In this document: one piece after another, positions 17,097-26,997 of the stretch
Layout of the letters: the number at the start of each line of letters is the position of its first letter
Position numbering within the stretch: the first letter of the stretch is position 1
Assembly: GCA_038258215.1 (NCBI GenBank)
Contig: JBBSQC010000011.1
Coordinates: 31,115 to 95,114 of the forward strand
Source: Fodinibacter sp038258215
Lineage (GTDB): Bacteria; Actinomycetota; Actinomycetes; Actinomycetales; Dermatophilaceae
Direction of reading: 5' to 3'
DNA: 64,000 bases
Position numbers and translations under genes: made by a program
Notes under the pieces: model-generated
Told to the model about the DNA's origin: nothing
Databases searched by the model: none
The model's input: only the letters and a program-made list of their open reading frames with translations

Positions 17097-18743
17097 GTGA
17101 ACAACATCCTCGTCACCGGCGCCGCGGTCCTCACCCTGGCCGCGCTCCTGGCCGTGGCCCACGTGCCGCTCGGCAGCTGGATCCACCGGGTCTTCACCGA
17201 CGAGCGGGACTGGTGGGTCGAGCGCCTCGTCTACCGCCTCGTCGGTGTCGACCCCCGCACCGAGCAGCGTTGGGCCGGGTACGCGACGTCGGTGCTCGCG
17301 TTCGCGGTCGTGTCGGTCGCCGTCCTGTTCCTCCTGATCCTGGGCCAGGGTCTCCTGCCCTGGTCGATGGGGCGCTCGATGCACTGGCACACCGCGCTGA
17401 ACACCGCGGTGTCCTTCACGACCAACACCAACTGGCAGTCGTATGCCGGTGAGGCGGCGGCCGGTCACACCGTCCAGATGGCTGGTCTCACCGTGCAGAA
17501 CTTCGTGTCGGCGGCGACCGGCCTCGCCGTCGCAGTGGCCCTCGTGCGGGGCATCGCACGGGCCGGCACCGACCGGATCGGCAACTTCTGGGTCGACCTC
17601 GTGCGCGGCATCGTCCGGATCCTGCTGCCCCTGGCCGCGCTGGCGGCGATCCTGCTGCTTCTCGGTGGGGTGATCCAGAACCTCTCCGAGCCCTCGGTCA
17701 TCACGACCCTCGACGGCGGGCGGCAGGTGGTCCAGGGCGGGCCCGTGGCGTCGCAGGAGGCGATCAAGCTGCTGGGCACCAACGGGGGCGGGTTCTTCAA
17801 CGCCAACTCGGCGCACCCGTTCGAGAACCCCAACGCCTGGACCAACCTGCTCGAGGTCTTCCTGCTCCTCCTCATCCCCTTCTCGCTGCCCTACGCCTAC
17901 GGGTTGATGGTCGGTGACCGCCGACAGGGCGTCGTCGCCGTCGTGACGATGGCCGGCCTGCTCCTCACCAGCATCGCCCTGGCGTGCTGGGCGGAGGTCT
18001 CCGCAGCCGCCGGCCCCCTGGCCTCGATGGAGGGCAAGGAGCAGCGCTTCGGCGTGCCCTGGTCGGTGGTCTTCGGGGCCGCGACCACGGGCACCTCCAC
18101 CGGGGCGGTCAACTCGATGCACGACTCCTACAGCGCCCTCGGCGGTGGGGTGCTCATCACCAACATCCTGCTCGGCGAGGTCTCACCCGGCGGGGTCGGC
18201 ACGGGGCTCTACGGACTCCTGCTCATCGTCGTGCTCGCCGTGTTCATCGCCGGTCTCATGGTGGGCCGGACCCCGGAGCTGCTCGGCAAGACCGTGGGGC
18301 GGCGTGAGATCACCTGCGTGGCGCTGGCCGTCCTCACCATGCCGGCGCTGGTCCTGCTGGGCACCGCTGTGTCGGTCGTGCTGCCCACCTCGTCGGGCGC
18401 ACTGCTCAACACCGGACCGCACGGGCTGACCGAGATGATGTACGGCTTCGCGTCGGCCTCGAACAACAACGGGTCCGCGTTCGTCGGCCTGTCCGCTGAC
18501 CAGCCCTACCTCAACCTCGTGCTGGCGGCCTGCATGTTCCTCGGCCGGTTCGTGCCGATCGTCCTGGTCCTGGCCCTGGCCGGCTCCTTCGCCCGCCAGC
18601 AGCGCCGACCGGTCAGCCTCGGCACGATGCCGACGCACACCCCGCTGTTCACCGTCCTGCTCACCGGCACCGTCGTGGTGGTCGCCGGGCTCACCTTCTT
18701 CCCGGCGCTGGCGCTGGGGCCCGTCGCGGAGGCTCTCTCATGA
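17097..18743 (+). CDS. kdpA: K+-transporting ATPase subunit A
   Basis: KdpA is the potassium-selective channel-like subunit. The 548 residues contain ten or so helices and the four pore loops: NTNWQ, NGGGFFNANSAHPFENP, GTSTGAVNSMHDSY and SNNNGSAF. These loops line the selectivity filter. The length matches the family (about 550-560). It starts with GTG and its stop overlaps the kdpB ATG by 4 bases. It works with KdpB, C and F for high-affinity K+ uptake at low external K+. Confidence 0.97.
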   Translation: MNNILVTGAAVLTLAALLAVAHVPLGSWIHRVFTDERDWWVERLVYRLVGVDPRTEQRWAGYATSVLAFAVVSVAVLFLLILGQGLLPWSMGRSMHWHTALNTAVSFTTNTNWQSYAGEAAAGHTVQMAGLTVQNFVSAATGLAVAVALVRGIARAGTDRIGNFWVDLVRGIVRILLPLAALAAILLLLGGVIQNLSEPSVITTLDGGRQVVQGGPVASQEAIKLLGTNGGGFFNANSAHPFENPNAWTNLLEVFLLLLIPFSLPYAYGLMVGDRRQGVVAVVTMAGLLLTSIALACWAEVSAAAGPLASMEGKEQRFGVPWSVVFGAATTGTSTGAVNSMHDSYSALGGGVLITNILLGEVSPGGVGTGLYGLLLIVVLAVFIAGLMVGRTPELLGKTVGRREITCVALAVLTMPALVLLGTAVSVVLPTSSGALLNTGPHGLTEMMYGFASASNNNGSAFVGLSADQPYLNLVLAACMFLGRFVPIVLVLALAGSFARQQRRPVSLGTMPTHTPLFTVLLTGTVVVVAGLTFFPALALGPVAEALS

Positions 18744-20776
18744 ATGTCGGGCTCGCTCGCACCGCGTGGGACGCGCTGCCCCGTGCCTTCGCCAAGCTGG
18801 ACCCCCGGCACACCGTCCGCTCGCCCGTCATCTTCGTGGTGTGGGTCGGGTCGCTGCTCACCACGGTGCTGGCCGTCCTCGACCCGTCGGTCTTCTCGGT
18901 CTCCGTGGCCCTCTGGCTGTGGGCCACGGTGGTCTTCGCCAACCTGGCCGAGGCGGTGGCCGAGGGGCGCGGCCGGGCCCAGGCGGACTCCCTGCGGCGC
19001 ACTCGCAGCGAGACCTCGGCCCGGCGCCTGCTGCCCGGTGGCGGCGAGGAGAGCGTGGCGGGCAGCGCGCTCCGCCTGGACGACCTCGTCGTCGTCGAGG
19101 CCGGCCAGGTCATCCCCGGTGACGGCGACGTCGTCGAGGGGGTCGCCACGGTCGACGAGTCGGCCATCACGGGGGAGTCGGCGCCGGTGATCCGGGAGTC
19201 CGGCGGTGACCGGTGCTCCGTGACCGGTGGCACGACGGTGCTCTCGGACCGCATCGTCGTGCGGATCACCAGCCGGCCGGGGGAGACCTTCATCGACCGG
19301 ATGATCGCGCTCGTCGAAGGGGCGGCGCGAGCCAAGACCCCCAACGAGGTCGCGCTGACCATCCTCCTCACAGCCCTGACCCTGATCTTCCTGCTCGCGG
19401 TCCTGGCCATCGAGCCCATGGCGGCCTACTCGGGCTCGCGGCTCTCCCTCGTCGCGCTCGTGGCCCTGCTGGTCTGCCTCATCCCGACGACGATCGGGGC
19501 CCTGCTGTCGGCGATCGGCATCGCGGGGATGGACCGGCTCGTGCAGTGCAACGTGCTCGCGATGTCGGGCCGGGCCGTGGAGGCCGCCGGCGACGTCAGC
19601 ACCCTGCTGCTGGACAAGACCGGGACCATCACCTTCGGCAACCGGCAGGCCAGTGAGGTGGTCCCACTCGCGGGGGTACCGCAGGAGGAGGTGCTGCGCG
19701 CGGCATACCTCTCCTCGCTCGCCGACGAGACCCCCGAGGGTCGCTCCATCGTCGACCTCGCGCTCAGGGCCGGGGTCGGGCCCGAAGGAGGGGATGCCGC
19801 CACCCTCACCCGGGACGGCACCGTCGTCATCCCCTTCAGCGCGATGACGAGGATGTCGGGCCTGGACGGGGCGGACGGGAGCCGGGTGCGCAAGGGGGCG
19901 GGCTCGGCCATCGAGGCCTGGGTGACCGGGCAGGGCGGGTCCGCCGGGGCCGACCTGCAGGATGCCGTGGACGCGATCAGCTCCTCCGGGGGCACACCCC
20001 TCGTCGTGGCCGGCGCCGGCCCCGGTGCGGCCCCCCGAGCCCTCGGTGTGGTGCACCTCAAGGACGTCGTGAAGCCCGGCATGCGGGAGCGCTTCGAGGA
20101 GCTGCGGCAGATGGGGATCCGCACGGTGATGGTCACCGGTGACAACCCCCGCACCGCGGCCACCATCGCCCGGGAGGCCGGGGTCGACGACTTCCTGGCG
20201 GAGGCGACCCCGGAGGACAAGATGGCGCTCATCAAGGCCGAGCAGCGGGGCGGCAAGCTCGTCGCGATGACCGGCGACGGCACCAACGATGCGCCCGCGC
20301 TGGCCCAGGCCGACGTGGGGGTGGCGATGAACACCGGCACGTCGGCGGCCAAGGAGGCCGGCAACATGGTCGACCTCGACTCCGACCCCACCAAGCTCAT
20401 CGACATCGTCGCCATCGGCAAGCAGCTGCTCATCACCCGGGGCGCCCTCACGACGTTCTCCATCGCCAACGACGTCGCCAAGTACTTCGCGATCATCCCC
20501 GCGATGTTCGTGGGGGTCTTCCCGGGCCTGGAGGCCCTCAACGTCATGCGGCTCGGCAGCCCGGAGTCGGCGATGCTCTCCGCGGTCATCTTCAACGCCC
20601 TGATCATCGTCGTGCTCATTCCGCTGGCCCTGCGCGGTGTGGCCTACCGCCCACTCAGCGCGCACCGGATGCTGCGCCGCAACCTGCTCGTCTACGGGGT
20701 CGGCGGCATCCTCGCCCCGTTCGTGGGCATCAAGGCCATCGACCTGCTCGTCTCGCTGACTCCCGGACTGAGGTGA
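18740..20776 (+). CDS. kdpB: K+-transporting ATPase subunit B (P-type ATPase)
   Basis: KdpB hydrolyses ATP to drive uptake. The 678-residue chain has the actuator motif TGES, the phosphorylation site DKTGT near residue 293, MVTGDN and the hinge GDGTNDAPA near residue 512, with membrane helices before, between and after. The serine in the TGES loop that can be phosphorylated for inhibition appears present. It is coupled to kdpA by ATGA and followed six bases later by kdpC. Confidence 0.97.
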   Translation: MNVGLARTAWDALPRAFAKLDPRHTVRSPVIFVVWVGSLLTTVLAVLDPSVFSVSVALWLWATVVFANLAEAVAEGRGRAQADSLRRTRSETSARRLLPGGGEESVAGSALRLDDLVVVEAGQVIPGDGDVVEGVATVDESAITGESAPVIRESGGDRCSVTGGTTVLSDRIVVRITSRPGETFIDRMIALVEGAARAKTPNEVALTILLTALTLIFLLAVLAIEPMAAYSGSRLSLVALVALLVCLIPTTIGALLSAIGIAGMDRLVQCNVLAMSGRAVEAAGDVSTLLLDKTGTITFGNRQASEVVPLAGVPQEEVLRAAYLSSLADETPEGRSIVDLALRAGVGPEGGDAATLTRDGTVVIPFSAMTRMSGLDGADGSRVRKGAGSAIEAWVTGQGGSAGADLQDAVDAISSSGGTPLVVAGAGPGAAPRALGVVHLKDVVKPGMRERFEELRQMGIRTVMVTGDNPRTAATIAREAGVDDFLAEATPEDKMALIKAEQRGGKLVAMTGDGTNDAPALAQADVGVAMNTGTSAAKEAGNMVDLDSDPTKLIDIVAIGKQLLITRGALTTFSIANDVAKYFAIIPAMFVGVFPGLEALNVMRLGSPESAMLSAVIFNALIIVVLIPLALRGVAYRPLSAHRMLRRNLLVYGVGGILAPFVGIKAIDLLVSLTPGLR

Positions 20777-20782
20777 CCGACC

Positions 20783-21367
20783 GTGCCCATCGCCCGACAG
20801 CTGGCGGCCGCGTTCAAGGCGCTGCTGGTGCTCACCGTGCTCACCGGGGTGCTCTATCCGATGGCCATCACGGCTGCCGGTCGGCTGGCCCCCGGCCGGG
20901 CCGACGGCTCCCTCATCCGCGTGTACGGCAGGGTCGTCGGGTCCTCCCTCCTCGGCCAGGCCGCGGCGGGGGCCCAGTGGTTCAGCGCGCGGCCCTCGGC
21001 CTCTGACCAGTCCGGCGAGACGAGCGGCGGGTCCAACCTCGGTGCCGCCGCGCCCGACCTCTCGGCGTTGGTGCGGGAGCGGGAGGCAGCCCTCCGGGCG
21101 GCCAACCCCGACGCACCCGGTCCGGTCCCGGCGGACGCACTCACGGCATCCGCCAGCGGCCTCGACCCGGACATCTCGCCGGACTACGCCCGGTGGCAGG
21201 CGCCGAGGGTCGCGGCCGCGCGCGGCCTCCCCGTGGAGGTGGTGCTCCGGGTGATCGCCGTCCACACGCGGGGGCCGGTGCTCGGTTTCATCGGAACGCA
21301 CCGGGTCGACGTCACCGAGCTCAACGCAGACCTGGCGAGGTCACCCGTGACGTCGCCCGGTCGGTGA
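20783..21367 (+). CDS. kdpC: K+-transporting ATPase subunit C
   Basis: KdpC stabilises the KdpB nucleotide site. The 194 residues show one N-terminal membrane helix (LLVLTVLTGVLYPMAIT), then an extracellular part with WFSARPSASD, SGLDPDISP and the C-terminal NALNADL-like ELNADL. Length is typical. The GTG start lies six bases after kdpB, and kdpD begins about ten bases after its stop. Confidence 0.95.
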   Translation: MPIARQLAAAFKALLVLTVLTGVLYPMAITAAGRLAPGRADGSLIRVYGRVVGSSLLGQAAAGAQWFSARPSASDQSGETSGGSNLGAAAPDLSALVREREAALRAANPDAPGPVPADALTASASGLDPDISPDYARWQAPRVAAARGLPVEVVLRVIAVHTRGPVLGFIGTHRVDVTELNADLARSPVTSPGR

Positions 21368-21377
21368 CAATGTGCCC

Positions 21378-23921
21378 ATGGCTCGCGGACGGCTGCGCAT
21401 CTACCTCGGAGCTGCTCCGGGCGTGGGAAAGACCGTCGCCATGCTCGACGAGGGTCGGCGACGTCTCGAGCGGGGCACCGACGTGGTCATCGGGCTCGTG
21501 GAGACCCACGGCCGACAGCACACCGCCGAGATGGTCACCGACCTCGAGGTGGTGCCCCGGCTCCGGCTGACCCACCGGGGAGCCGAGCTGGACGAGATGG
21601 ACCTCGCGGCCGTCCTCGCGCGACGGCCCGCCGTGGTGCTCGTGGACGAGCTGGCCCACACCAACGCTCCCGGGTCGGTGCACGACAAGCGGTGGCAGGA
21701 CGTCGACACCCTCCTGGCCGCCGGGGTCGACGTGATCTCCACGGTCAACATCCAGCACCTCGAGTCGCTCAACGACGCGGTCGAGGCCGTCACGGGGATC
21801 GTCCAGCGCGAGACCGTCCCCGACGAGGTCGTCCGCAGGGCCGACCAGATCGAGCTCGTCGACATGTCACCCGAGGCGCTGCGCCGCAGGATGGCGCACG
21901 GCAACATCTACGGCCCCGACAAGGTCGACGCCGCGCTCGCCAACTACTTCCGGGTCGGCAACCTCTCGGCCCTGCGTGAGCTGGCGCTGCTCTGGCTGGC
22001 GGACCGGGTCGACGAGGGGATGGGCCGCTACCGGGCCGACCACGGCATCGACTCGACGTGGCCCACGCGCGAACGGGTGGTCGTCGCCCTTTCCGGCGGC
22101 CCGGAGGGCGAGACACTGCTCCGCCGCGGGTCCCGGATCACCTCGCGTGCAGCGGGCGGCGAGCTGCTGGCCCTCCACGTGGCCCGCTCCGACGGGCTCA
22201 GCGGGCCGGACCTGCCGGGGATCGCCACCCAGCGCCGGCTCACCGACGAGCTCGGTGGCACCTTCCACACGGTCACCGGCGAGGACACCGCCGAGGCGGT
22301 GCTCGACTTCGCCCGGGGCGTCAACGCCTCCCAGGTCGTCATCGGCAGCACCCGCCGCCCCCGCTGGCGCACGCTGGTCGTGCCGAGCACCACCGAGGAG
22401 GTCATCACCGGGTCCGGTGACATCGACGTCCACGTCGTCACCCACCGGTTCGCGTCGGGACGAGGCTGGCGCTCGACCCGCACCGCCCTGCCGGCCCGCC
22501 GCCGACGCCTGGGGTATGCCGCAGCCCTGGTCGTCCCGGTGGTGCTCACCGCGATGCTCGCGACCCTGCCCGAGGACCCGGGGCTCCCGCTCACCGTGCC
22601 GCTCTACCTCCTCCTCGCCGTGCTCGTGGCCCTGGTCGGCGGCATCGGCCCGGCTCTCGTCGGCTCGGTCTCCTCCTCGCTCCTGCTCAACTGGTTCTTC
22701 ACCCCGCCCGTGGGAAACCTCACGATCTCCGAGCCCGAGAATGCCGTGGCCCTGGTCGTCTTCGTGGCCGTCGCCTCGGCCGTGGCCTGGGTGGTGCACC
22801 TCAGCGCCCGGCGCGCCGAGCGCGCCGTCGACGCCCAACAGGAGTCGGCGGCGCTGGCGGAGCTGACGCACACGCTGCTCGGCTCGACGGACCAGATGAG
22901 CCTGCTCCTCGACCACGCCGTCGACATGTTCGGCGCCCGGTCGGCGCTCGTCGTGCGCCGAGCGGGTGAGGGCTCGCCCCGGGAGGTGGTGGCGGTGTCG
23001 GGTGGGGCCGACGGCGTCGAGGGCCCGTCCGGGCGCTCGGAGGTGCCGACCGTCGGGTCGCCGGACGTGGCCCACGCGGTGATGGACGAGCAGCACGACC
23101 TCCTCCTCGTCGGGGCGCGGGTGGCGGCCGACCGGCAGCGCCTGCTCGAGGCCTTCGCGGCGCACGCGACCGCCATCCTCCAGCGCCGGGCCCTCCAGCA
23201 CTCGGCGGGCGAGGCCGCCGCCCTGGCCCGGGACAACTCGGCGCGCACGGCGCTGCTGTCCGCGGTCTCGCACGACCTCCGCACGCCCCTCGCCGGGATC
23301 AAGGCGGCGATCGGGAGCCTGCGCTCGGACGAGGTCACCTTCTCCGCGGAGGACGAGGCCGAGCTGCAGGGCGCGATCGAGGACTCGGCGGACCGCCTGG
23401 ACTCCCTCATCGGCAACCTCCTTGACATGTCTCGGCTCCAGGCCGGTGCCTTGGTCGCGGCTCCCCGACCGGTCGACCTCGGTGAGGTGGTGCCCTCGGC
23501 GGTGGCGTCGGTGACCCGGCCCGATCGGGTCTCCTGGAGCCTGGGCCAGGACTCCCGCCACGTCGTCGCCGACCCCGGCCTGCTGGACCGGGTGCTCGGC
23601 AACATCGTCGAGAACGCCCTGCGCCACCAGCCCGGGCCCGATCCCGTCCGGGTCTCGACCAGTGCGCTCGACGGGCGTATCCAGATCCGAGTCGTCGACA
23701 CCGGCCCCGGCGTGCCGGAAGACATCCGCGACGACATCTTCCGGCCGTTCCAGCGCTACGGGGACGCGCCCGCGGGGGACGGGGTCGGCCTGGGCCTCGC
23801 GGTGGCGCGCGGGCTCGCCGAGGCGATGGGCGGGGAGGTCACGGCCGAGGAGACGCCCGGTGGCGGCCTCACCATGGTGGTCGACCTGCCGACCGCGGCT
23901 CCCGGGGGCCACGGTGAATGA
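21378..23921 (+). CDS. kdpD: Osmosensitive K+ sensor histidine kinase
   Basis: The 847-residue KdpD has an N-terminal KdpD domain with a Walker A loop GAAPGVGKT (residues 11-19) and DELAHTNAPG. A universal-stress-protein-like domain, four close membrane helices (about 375-475) and a GAF-like linker follow. The histidine kinase core has the phosphorylated histidine in SHDLRTP (near 631), the N box NIVENALRHQ and the GLGLAVARGLAE lid. It senses low K+ or turgor and controls KdpE. The start is uncertain: GTG 21372 is also in frame. It overlaps kdpE by 8 bases. Confidence 0.95.
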   Translation: MARGRLRIYLGAAPGVGKTVAMLDEGRRRLERGTDVVIGLVETHGRQHTAEMVTDLEVVPRLRLTHRGAELDEMDLAAVLARRPAVVLVDELAHTNAPGSVHDKRWQDVDTLLAAGVDVISTVNIQHLESLNDAVEAVTGIVQRETVPDEVVRRADQIELVDMSPEALRRRMAHGNIYGPDKVDAALANYFRVGNLSALRELALLWLADRVDEGMGRYRADHGIDSTWPTRERVVVALSGGPEGETLLRRGSRITSRAAGGELLALHVARSDGLSGPDLPGIATQRRLTDELGGTFHTVTGEDTAEAVLDFARGVNASQVVIGSTRRPRWRTLVVPSTTEEVITGSGDIDVHVVTHRFASGRGWRSTRTALPARRRRLGYAAALVVPVVLTAMLATLPEDPGLPLTVPLYLLLAVLVALVGGIGPALVGSVSSSLLLNWFFTPPVGNLTISEPENAVALVVFVAVASAVAWVVHLSARRAERAVDAQQESAALAELTHTLLGSTDQMSLLLDHAVDMFGARSALVVRRAGEGSPREVVAVSGGADGVEGPSGRSEVPTVGSPDVAHAVMDEQHDLLLVGARVAADRQRLLEAFAAHATAILQRRALQHSAGEAAALARDNSARTALLSAVSHDLRTPLAGIKAAIGSLRSDEVTFSAEDEAELQGAIEDSADRLDSLIGNLLDMSRLQAGALVAAPRPVDLGEVVPSAVASVTRPDRVSWSLGQDSRHVVADPGLLDRVLGNIVENALRHQPGPDPVRVSTSALDGRIQIRVVDTGPGVPEDIRDDIFRPFQRYGDAPAGDGVGLGLAVARGLAEAMGGEVTAEETPGGGLTMVVDLPTAAPGGHGE

Positions 23922-24603
23922 GCGCATCCTCGTCGTGGACGACGACGAGACGATCCGGCGGACCCTTCGCATCAACCTCCGCGCCCGGGGCTACGAGGTC
24001 GAGGAGGTGGCGACCGGGCGCGACGCCCTCTCGACGATGGAGGACGCACCGGCCGACCTCGTCGTGCTCGACCTGGGTCTGCCCGACCTGGACGGCGTGG
24101 AGGTGCTGCGCCGCCTGCGCCGGAGCTCGGACGTGCCCGTCGTGGTGCTCTCCGCGCGCCAGCAGTCCGATGACAAGGTCGAGGCTCTCGACGAGGGGGC
24201 CGACGACTACGTCACCAAGCCGTTCGGCATGGACGAGCTGATGGCCAGGGTCCGCTCGGCGCTGCGCCGCACGACGGGGGAGCGGGACCTGCTGGCCCGC
24301 GTCGCACCGGTGCGCACGGCATCCTTCTCGGTGGACTTCGCGGAGGTGGTCGCCACCCGGGACGGTCGACCCGTGCACCTCACGCCGACCGAGTGGCGGC
24401 TCCTCGCCGAGCTGGCCCGGCACCGAGGGCACGTGGTGACCCAGGCCGACCTGCTTCGAGCGGTCTGGGGCCCTGGGTACGGTCGCGAGTCCAACTACCT
24501 GCGCGTCTATGGCAACCAGCTGCGTCGCAAGCTCGAGGCGGACCCCGGGCGACCCCGCCACATCCTCACCGAGCCCGGCATCGGCTACCGCCTCGTCGAG
24601 TGA
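23914..24603 (+). CDS. kdpE: KDP operon response regulator
   Basis: The 229-residue OmpR-type regulator has a receiver domain with the phospho-acceptor in VVLDLGLPD (Asp about 53) and the conserved lysine in VTKPF. A winged-helix DNA-binding domain with LTPTEWRLLAELARH and RRKLEADPGRPRHILTEPGIGYRL follows. The GTG at 23914 gives the family start VNERILVVDDD and overlaps kdpD. It would activate the kdp operon, plausibly through the direct repeats at 16921-16947. Confidence 0.95.
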   Translation: MNERILVVDDDETIRRTLRINLRARGYEVEEVATGRDALSTMEDAPADLVVLDLGLPDLDGVEVLRRLRRSSDVPVVVLSARQQSDDKVEALDEGADDYVTKPFGMDELMARVRSALRRTTGERDLLARVAPVRTASFSVDFAEVVATRDGRPVHLTPTEWRLLAELARHRGHVVTQADLLRAVWGPGYGRESNYLRVYGNQLRRKLEADPGRPRHILTEPGIGYRLVE

Positions 24604-24629
24604 GGTGGCCGCCCCGTGGCCGCCCGTGG

Positions 24630-25340
24630 TCAGGGCGCGGTGGGACCGAGGCGGCCGGCGAGGTCGGTGAGGGTGGTCACCGTGATCTCCGCGGGCGTCA
24701 GCGGCTCCGGCCAGGGTGCGCCGGTGCGGTCCAGGTGCGCGGTGCGCAACCCGGCGCGGGCGGCGCCGTGCACGTCCCACGGGTGCACCGCGACGAGCAT
24801 CGCCTCACCCGCGGCCACGCCGCAGGTGTCGAGGGCGTGCTGGTAGGCGGAGGCCGCTGGCTTCCAGGCGGGAGCGTCCTCCACGGAGAGCAGGTGCTCG
24901 AAGGCGTCCGAGATGCCGGCCCGCTCGAACAGCCCCTCGGCCACGGCGGTCGACCCGTTGCTCAGGGTGACCATCCGGATGCCGCGGTCGGCGAGCGCCC
25001 GCACGCCCGGCGCGACGTCGGGGTGCAGCGGCAGAGCCATGAAGCCGGCCATCACGTGCCGCACCGCGGCATCCATGTCGTGGGCGGCAGCACCGGGGAG
25101 GCCGTGCAGGGTGGTGCGCAGGGAGGCCGCCGCGAGATCGGCGAAGGCCGGGTTGTCGCCGGTGATGGTCAGCACGAAGCCGTCGCGCAGCAGCCCGGCG
25201 AACCACGGCGCCACGAGGTGCGCCCCGACGCCGAGGTCCTCGAAGCGATCCCGGATCGGCGACATGTCGGACAACGTCTCGTTGACGTCGAAGACGATGA
25301 CGCGGGGCAGCGGCCGGTCCGTCGGCTCTGGGGTGCTCAT
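24630..25340 (-). CDS. Haloacid dehalogenase type II family hydrolase
   Basis: The 236-residue HAD protein has the nucleophile aspartate in VFDVNETL (Asp18), the second motif TLSNGS and WKPAASAYQHAL as motif III. The loop VAVHPWDVHGA replaces the usual acidic pair of motif IV, which is the pattern of L-2-haloacid dehalogenase relatives. Type II members hydrolyse 2-haloacids or small phosphate-free substrates; the natural substrate is not known. It is convergent with kdpE and divergent from the DNA ligase gene, with 51 bases between starts. Confidence 0.85.
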   Translation of the reverse strand: MSTPEPTDRPLPRVIVFDVNETLSDMSPIRDRFEDLGVGAHLVAPWFAGLLRDGFVLTITGDNPAFADLAAASLRTTLHGLPGAAAHDMDAAVRHVMAGFMALPLHPDVAPGVRALADRGIRMVTLSNGSTAVAEGLFERAGISDAFEHLLSVEDAPAWKPAASAYQHALDTCGVAAGEAMLVAVHPWDVHGAARAGLRTAHLDRTGAPWPEPLTPAEITVTTLTDLAGRLGPTAP

Positions 25341-25391
25341 CGCCCCATCCTGCCCCGCGGTCTGTCGGTGCGCGGGGGCACACTGGCACCC

Positions 25392-26960
25392 ATGACCGAT
25401 GGAGAGCCCGACGCCGCGGGCCACGACGGGGTGGGGCTCGCCGAGGTGGTGGAGGTGTCGCGAGCCGTCGCCGCGACGCGATCGCGCACGGCCAAGACCG
25501 AGGCGCTCGCGGGCCTGCTCGCTCGCTGCGCCGGGGAGGACGTCGGCGTCGTCGTCGCCCACCTCTCCGGGGTGCTCCCGCAGCGGCGCCTGGGCGTCGG
25601 CTTCCGCTCCCTCGGCACGCTCCCCGAGCCGGCCGCCGAGTCCAGCCTCCGCGTGCGAGAGGTGCACGAGGCCTTCGACCGGCTGGCGCGCACCGCGGGC
25701 GCAGGGTCCACGGCGGCCCGCCGCACCGAGCTGGCTGCCCTGCTGGGCCGCGCCACCGCCGACGAGCAGCGTTTCCTGCGCGACCTCATCACCGGCAACC
25801 TGCGCCAGGGGGCCCTCGACGGGGTGGTGCTCAAGGCGATCGCCAGGGCCTACGCCGTGCCCGAGCCGGTGGTGCGCCGGGCGGTCATGCTGGCGGGGTA
25901 TGCCGCGGACGTCGCCGAGATCGCCGCCCTCGGCGGGCGTGATGCCCTCGAGGCGGTGGGCCTGGTCGTCGGTCGGCCCCTGCGACCGATGCTCGCCGCC
26001 TCCGCCAAGACCCCCGAGGAGGCGGTGGTGGGCCTGGCCGGCGGCCCGATCATCGTCGACGGCAAGCTCGACGGCATCCGGGTGCAGGTGCACCGCCACG
26101 ACGGGGTGGTCACCGTCTTCACCCGCAGCCTCGACGAGATCACCGAGCGGGTGCCCGAGGTCGTCGAGGTGGTGGGGGCCCTGCCGGGAGGAGACCTCGT
26201 GCTCGACGGGGAGGCGATCGTGCTGCTCGACGGCGGGCGGCCGGCCCCGTTCCAGGTCACCGGCTCCCGCACGGCGAGCTCGGCCGACGTCGAGGGCCTG
26301 CGCGAGAGCGTGCCGCTCACCACGATGTTCTTCGACCTCCTCCATCTCGACGGTCGCGACCTGCTCGACGAGCCGGCCCTCGTCCGTCACGAGGCCCTGG
26401 CAGCGCTGGCCCCCCACCTCCTCGTCCCCCGACGGGTCACCGACGACGACGCCGAGGCGCGCCGGTTCTTCGACGAGCTCGTCGCCCGGGGTCACGAGGG
26501 GATCGTCGTGAAGGACGGGGCGAGCCCCTACGCCGCCGGGCGGCGGGGCGGTGGCTGGGTCAAGGTCAAGCCGGTGCACACCCTCGACCTCGTCGTGCTT
26601 GCCGTCGAGTGGGGGTCCGGCCGGCGCAAGGGGCTGCTCTCCAACATCCACCTCGGTGCCCGTGACCCGAGCACCGGCGAGCTCGTCATGGTGGGCAAGA
26701 CGTTCAAGGGGATGACCGATGAGATGCTCGCCTGGCAGACGCAGCGGTTCACCGAGCTGGCCACCGACGGAACGGACGGGTGGGTGGTGCCGGTTCGTCC
26801 CGAGCAGGTCGTCGAGATCGCCCTCGACGGCATCCTGCGCTCCACCCGCTACCCCGGTGGGGTCGCCCTGCGGTTCGCGAGGGTGGTCCGCTACCGCGGC
26901 GACAAGGAGGCCGCCGAGGCCGACACCATCGATGCCGTCCGCGCGCTGGGGCCGGGCTGA
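25392..26960 (+). CDS. ligB: ATP-dependent DNA ligase (LigB type)
   Basis: The 522-residue protein has an N-terminal helical DNA-binding domain (to about 200), the adenylation site VDGKLDGIR with the AMP-accepting lysine near residue 225, motif III FFDLLHLDGRDLLD, motif IV EGIVVKDG and motif V WVKVKPVHTLDLVVLAVEWG, then an OB domain. It matches actinobacterial LigB, an accessory ligase beside the essential NAD-dependent LigA. It seals nicks with ATP; the role in vivo is probably repair. No Ku or polymerase domain is fused, so it is not LigD. Confidence 0.93.
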   Translation: MTDGEPDAAGHDGVGLAEVVEVSRAVAATRSRTAKTEALAGLLARCAGEDVGVVVAHLSGVLPQRRLGVGFRSLGTLPEPAAESSLRVREVHEAFDRLARTAGAGSTAARRTELAALLGRATADEQRFLRDLITGNLRQGALDGVVLKAIARAYAVPEPVVRRAVMLAGYAADVAEIAALGGRDALEAVGLVVGRPLRPMLAASAKTPEEAVVGLAGGPIIVDGKLDGIRVQVHRHDGVVTVFTRSLDEITERVPEVVEVVGALPGGDLVLDGEAIVLLDGGRPAPFQVTGSRTASSADVEGLRESVPLTTMFFDLLHLDGRDLLDEPALVRHEALAALAPHLLVPRRVTDDDAEARRFFDELVARGHEGIVVKDGASPYAAGRRGGGWVKVKPVHTLDLVVLAVEWGSGRRKGLLSNIHLGARDPSTGELVMVGKTFKGMTDEMLAWQTQRFTELATDGTDGWVVPVRPEQVVEIALDGILRSTRYPGGVALRFARVVRYRGDKEAAEADTIDAVRALGPG

Positions 26961-26997
26961 CCGCCGGTGCGCGGGGCGAACACGGCACGATGGGGGG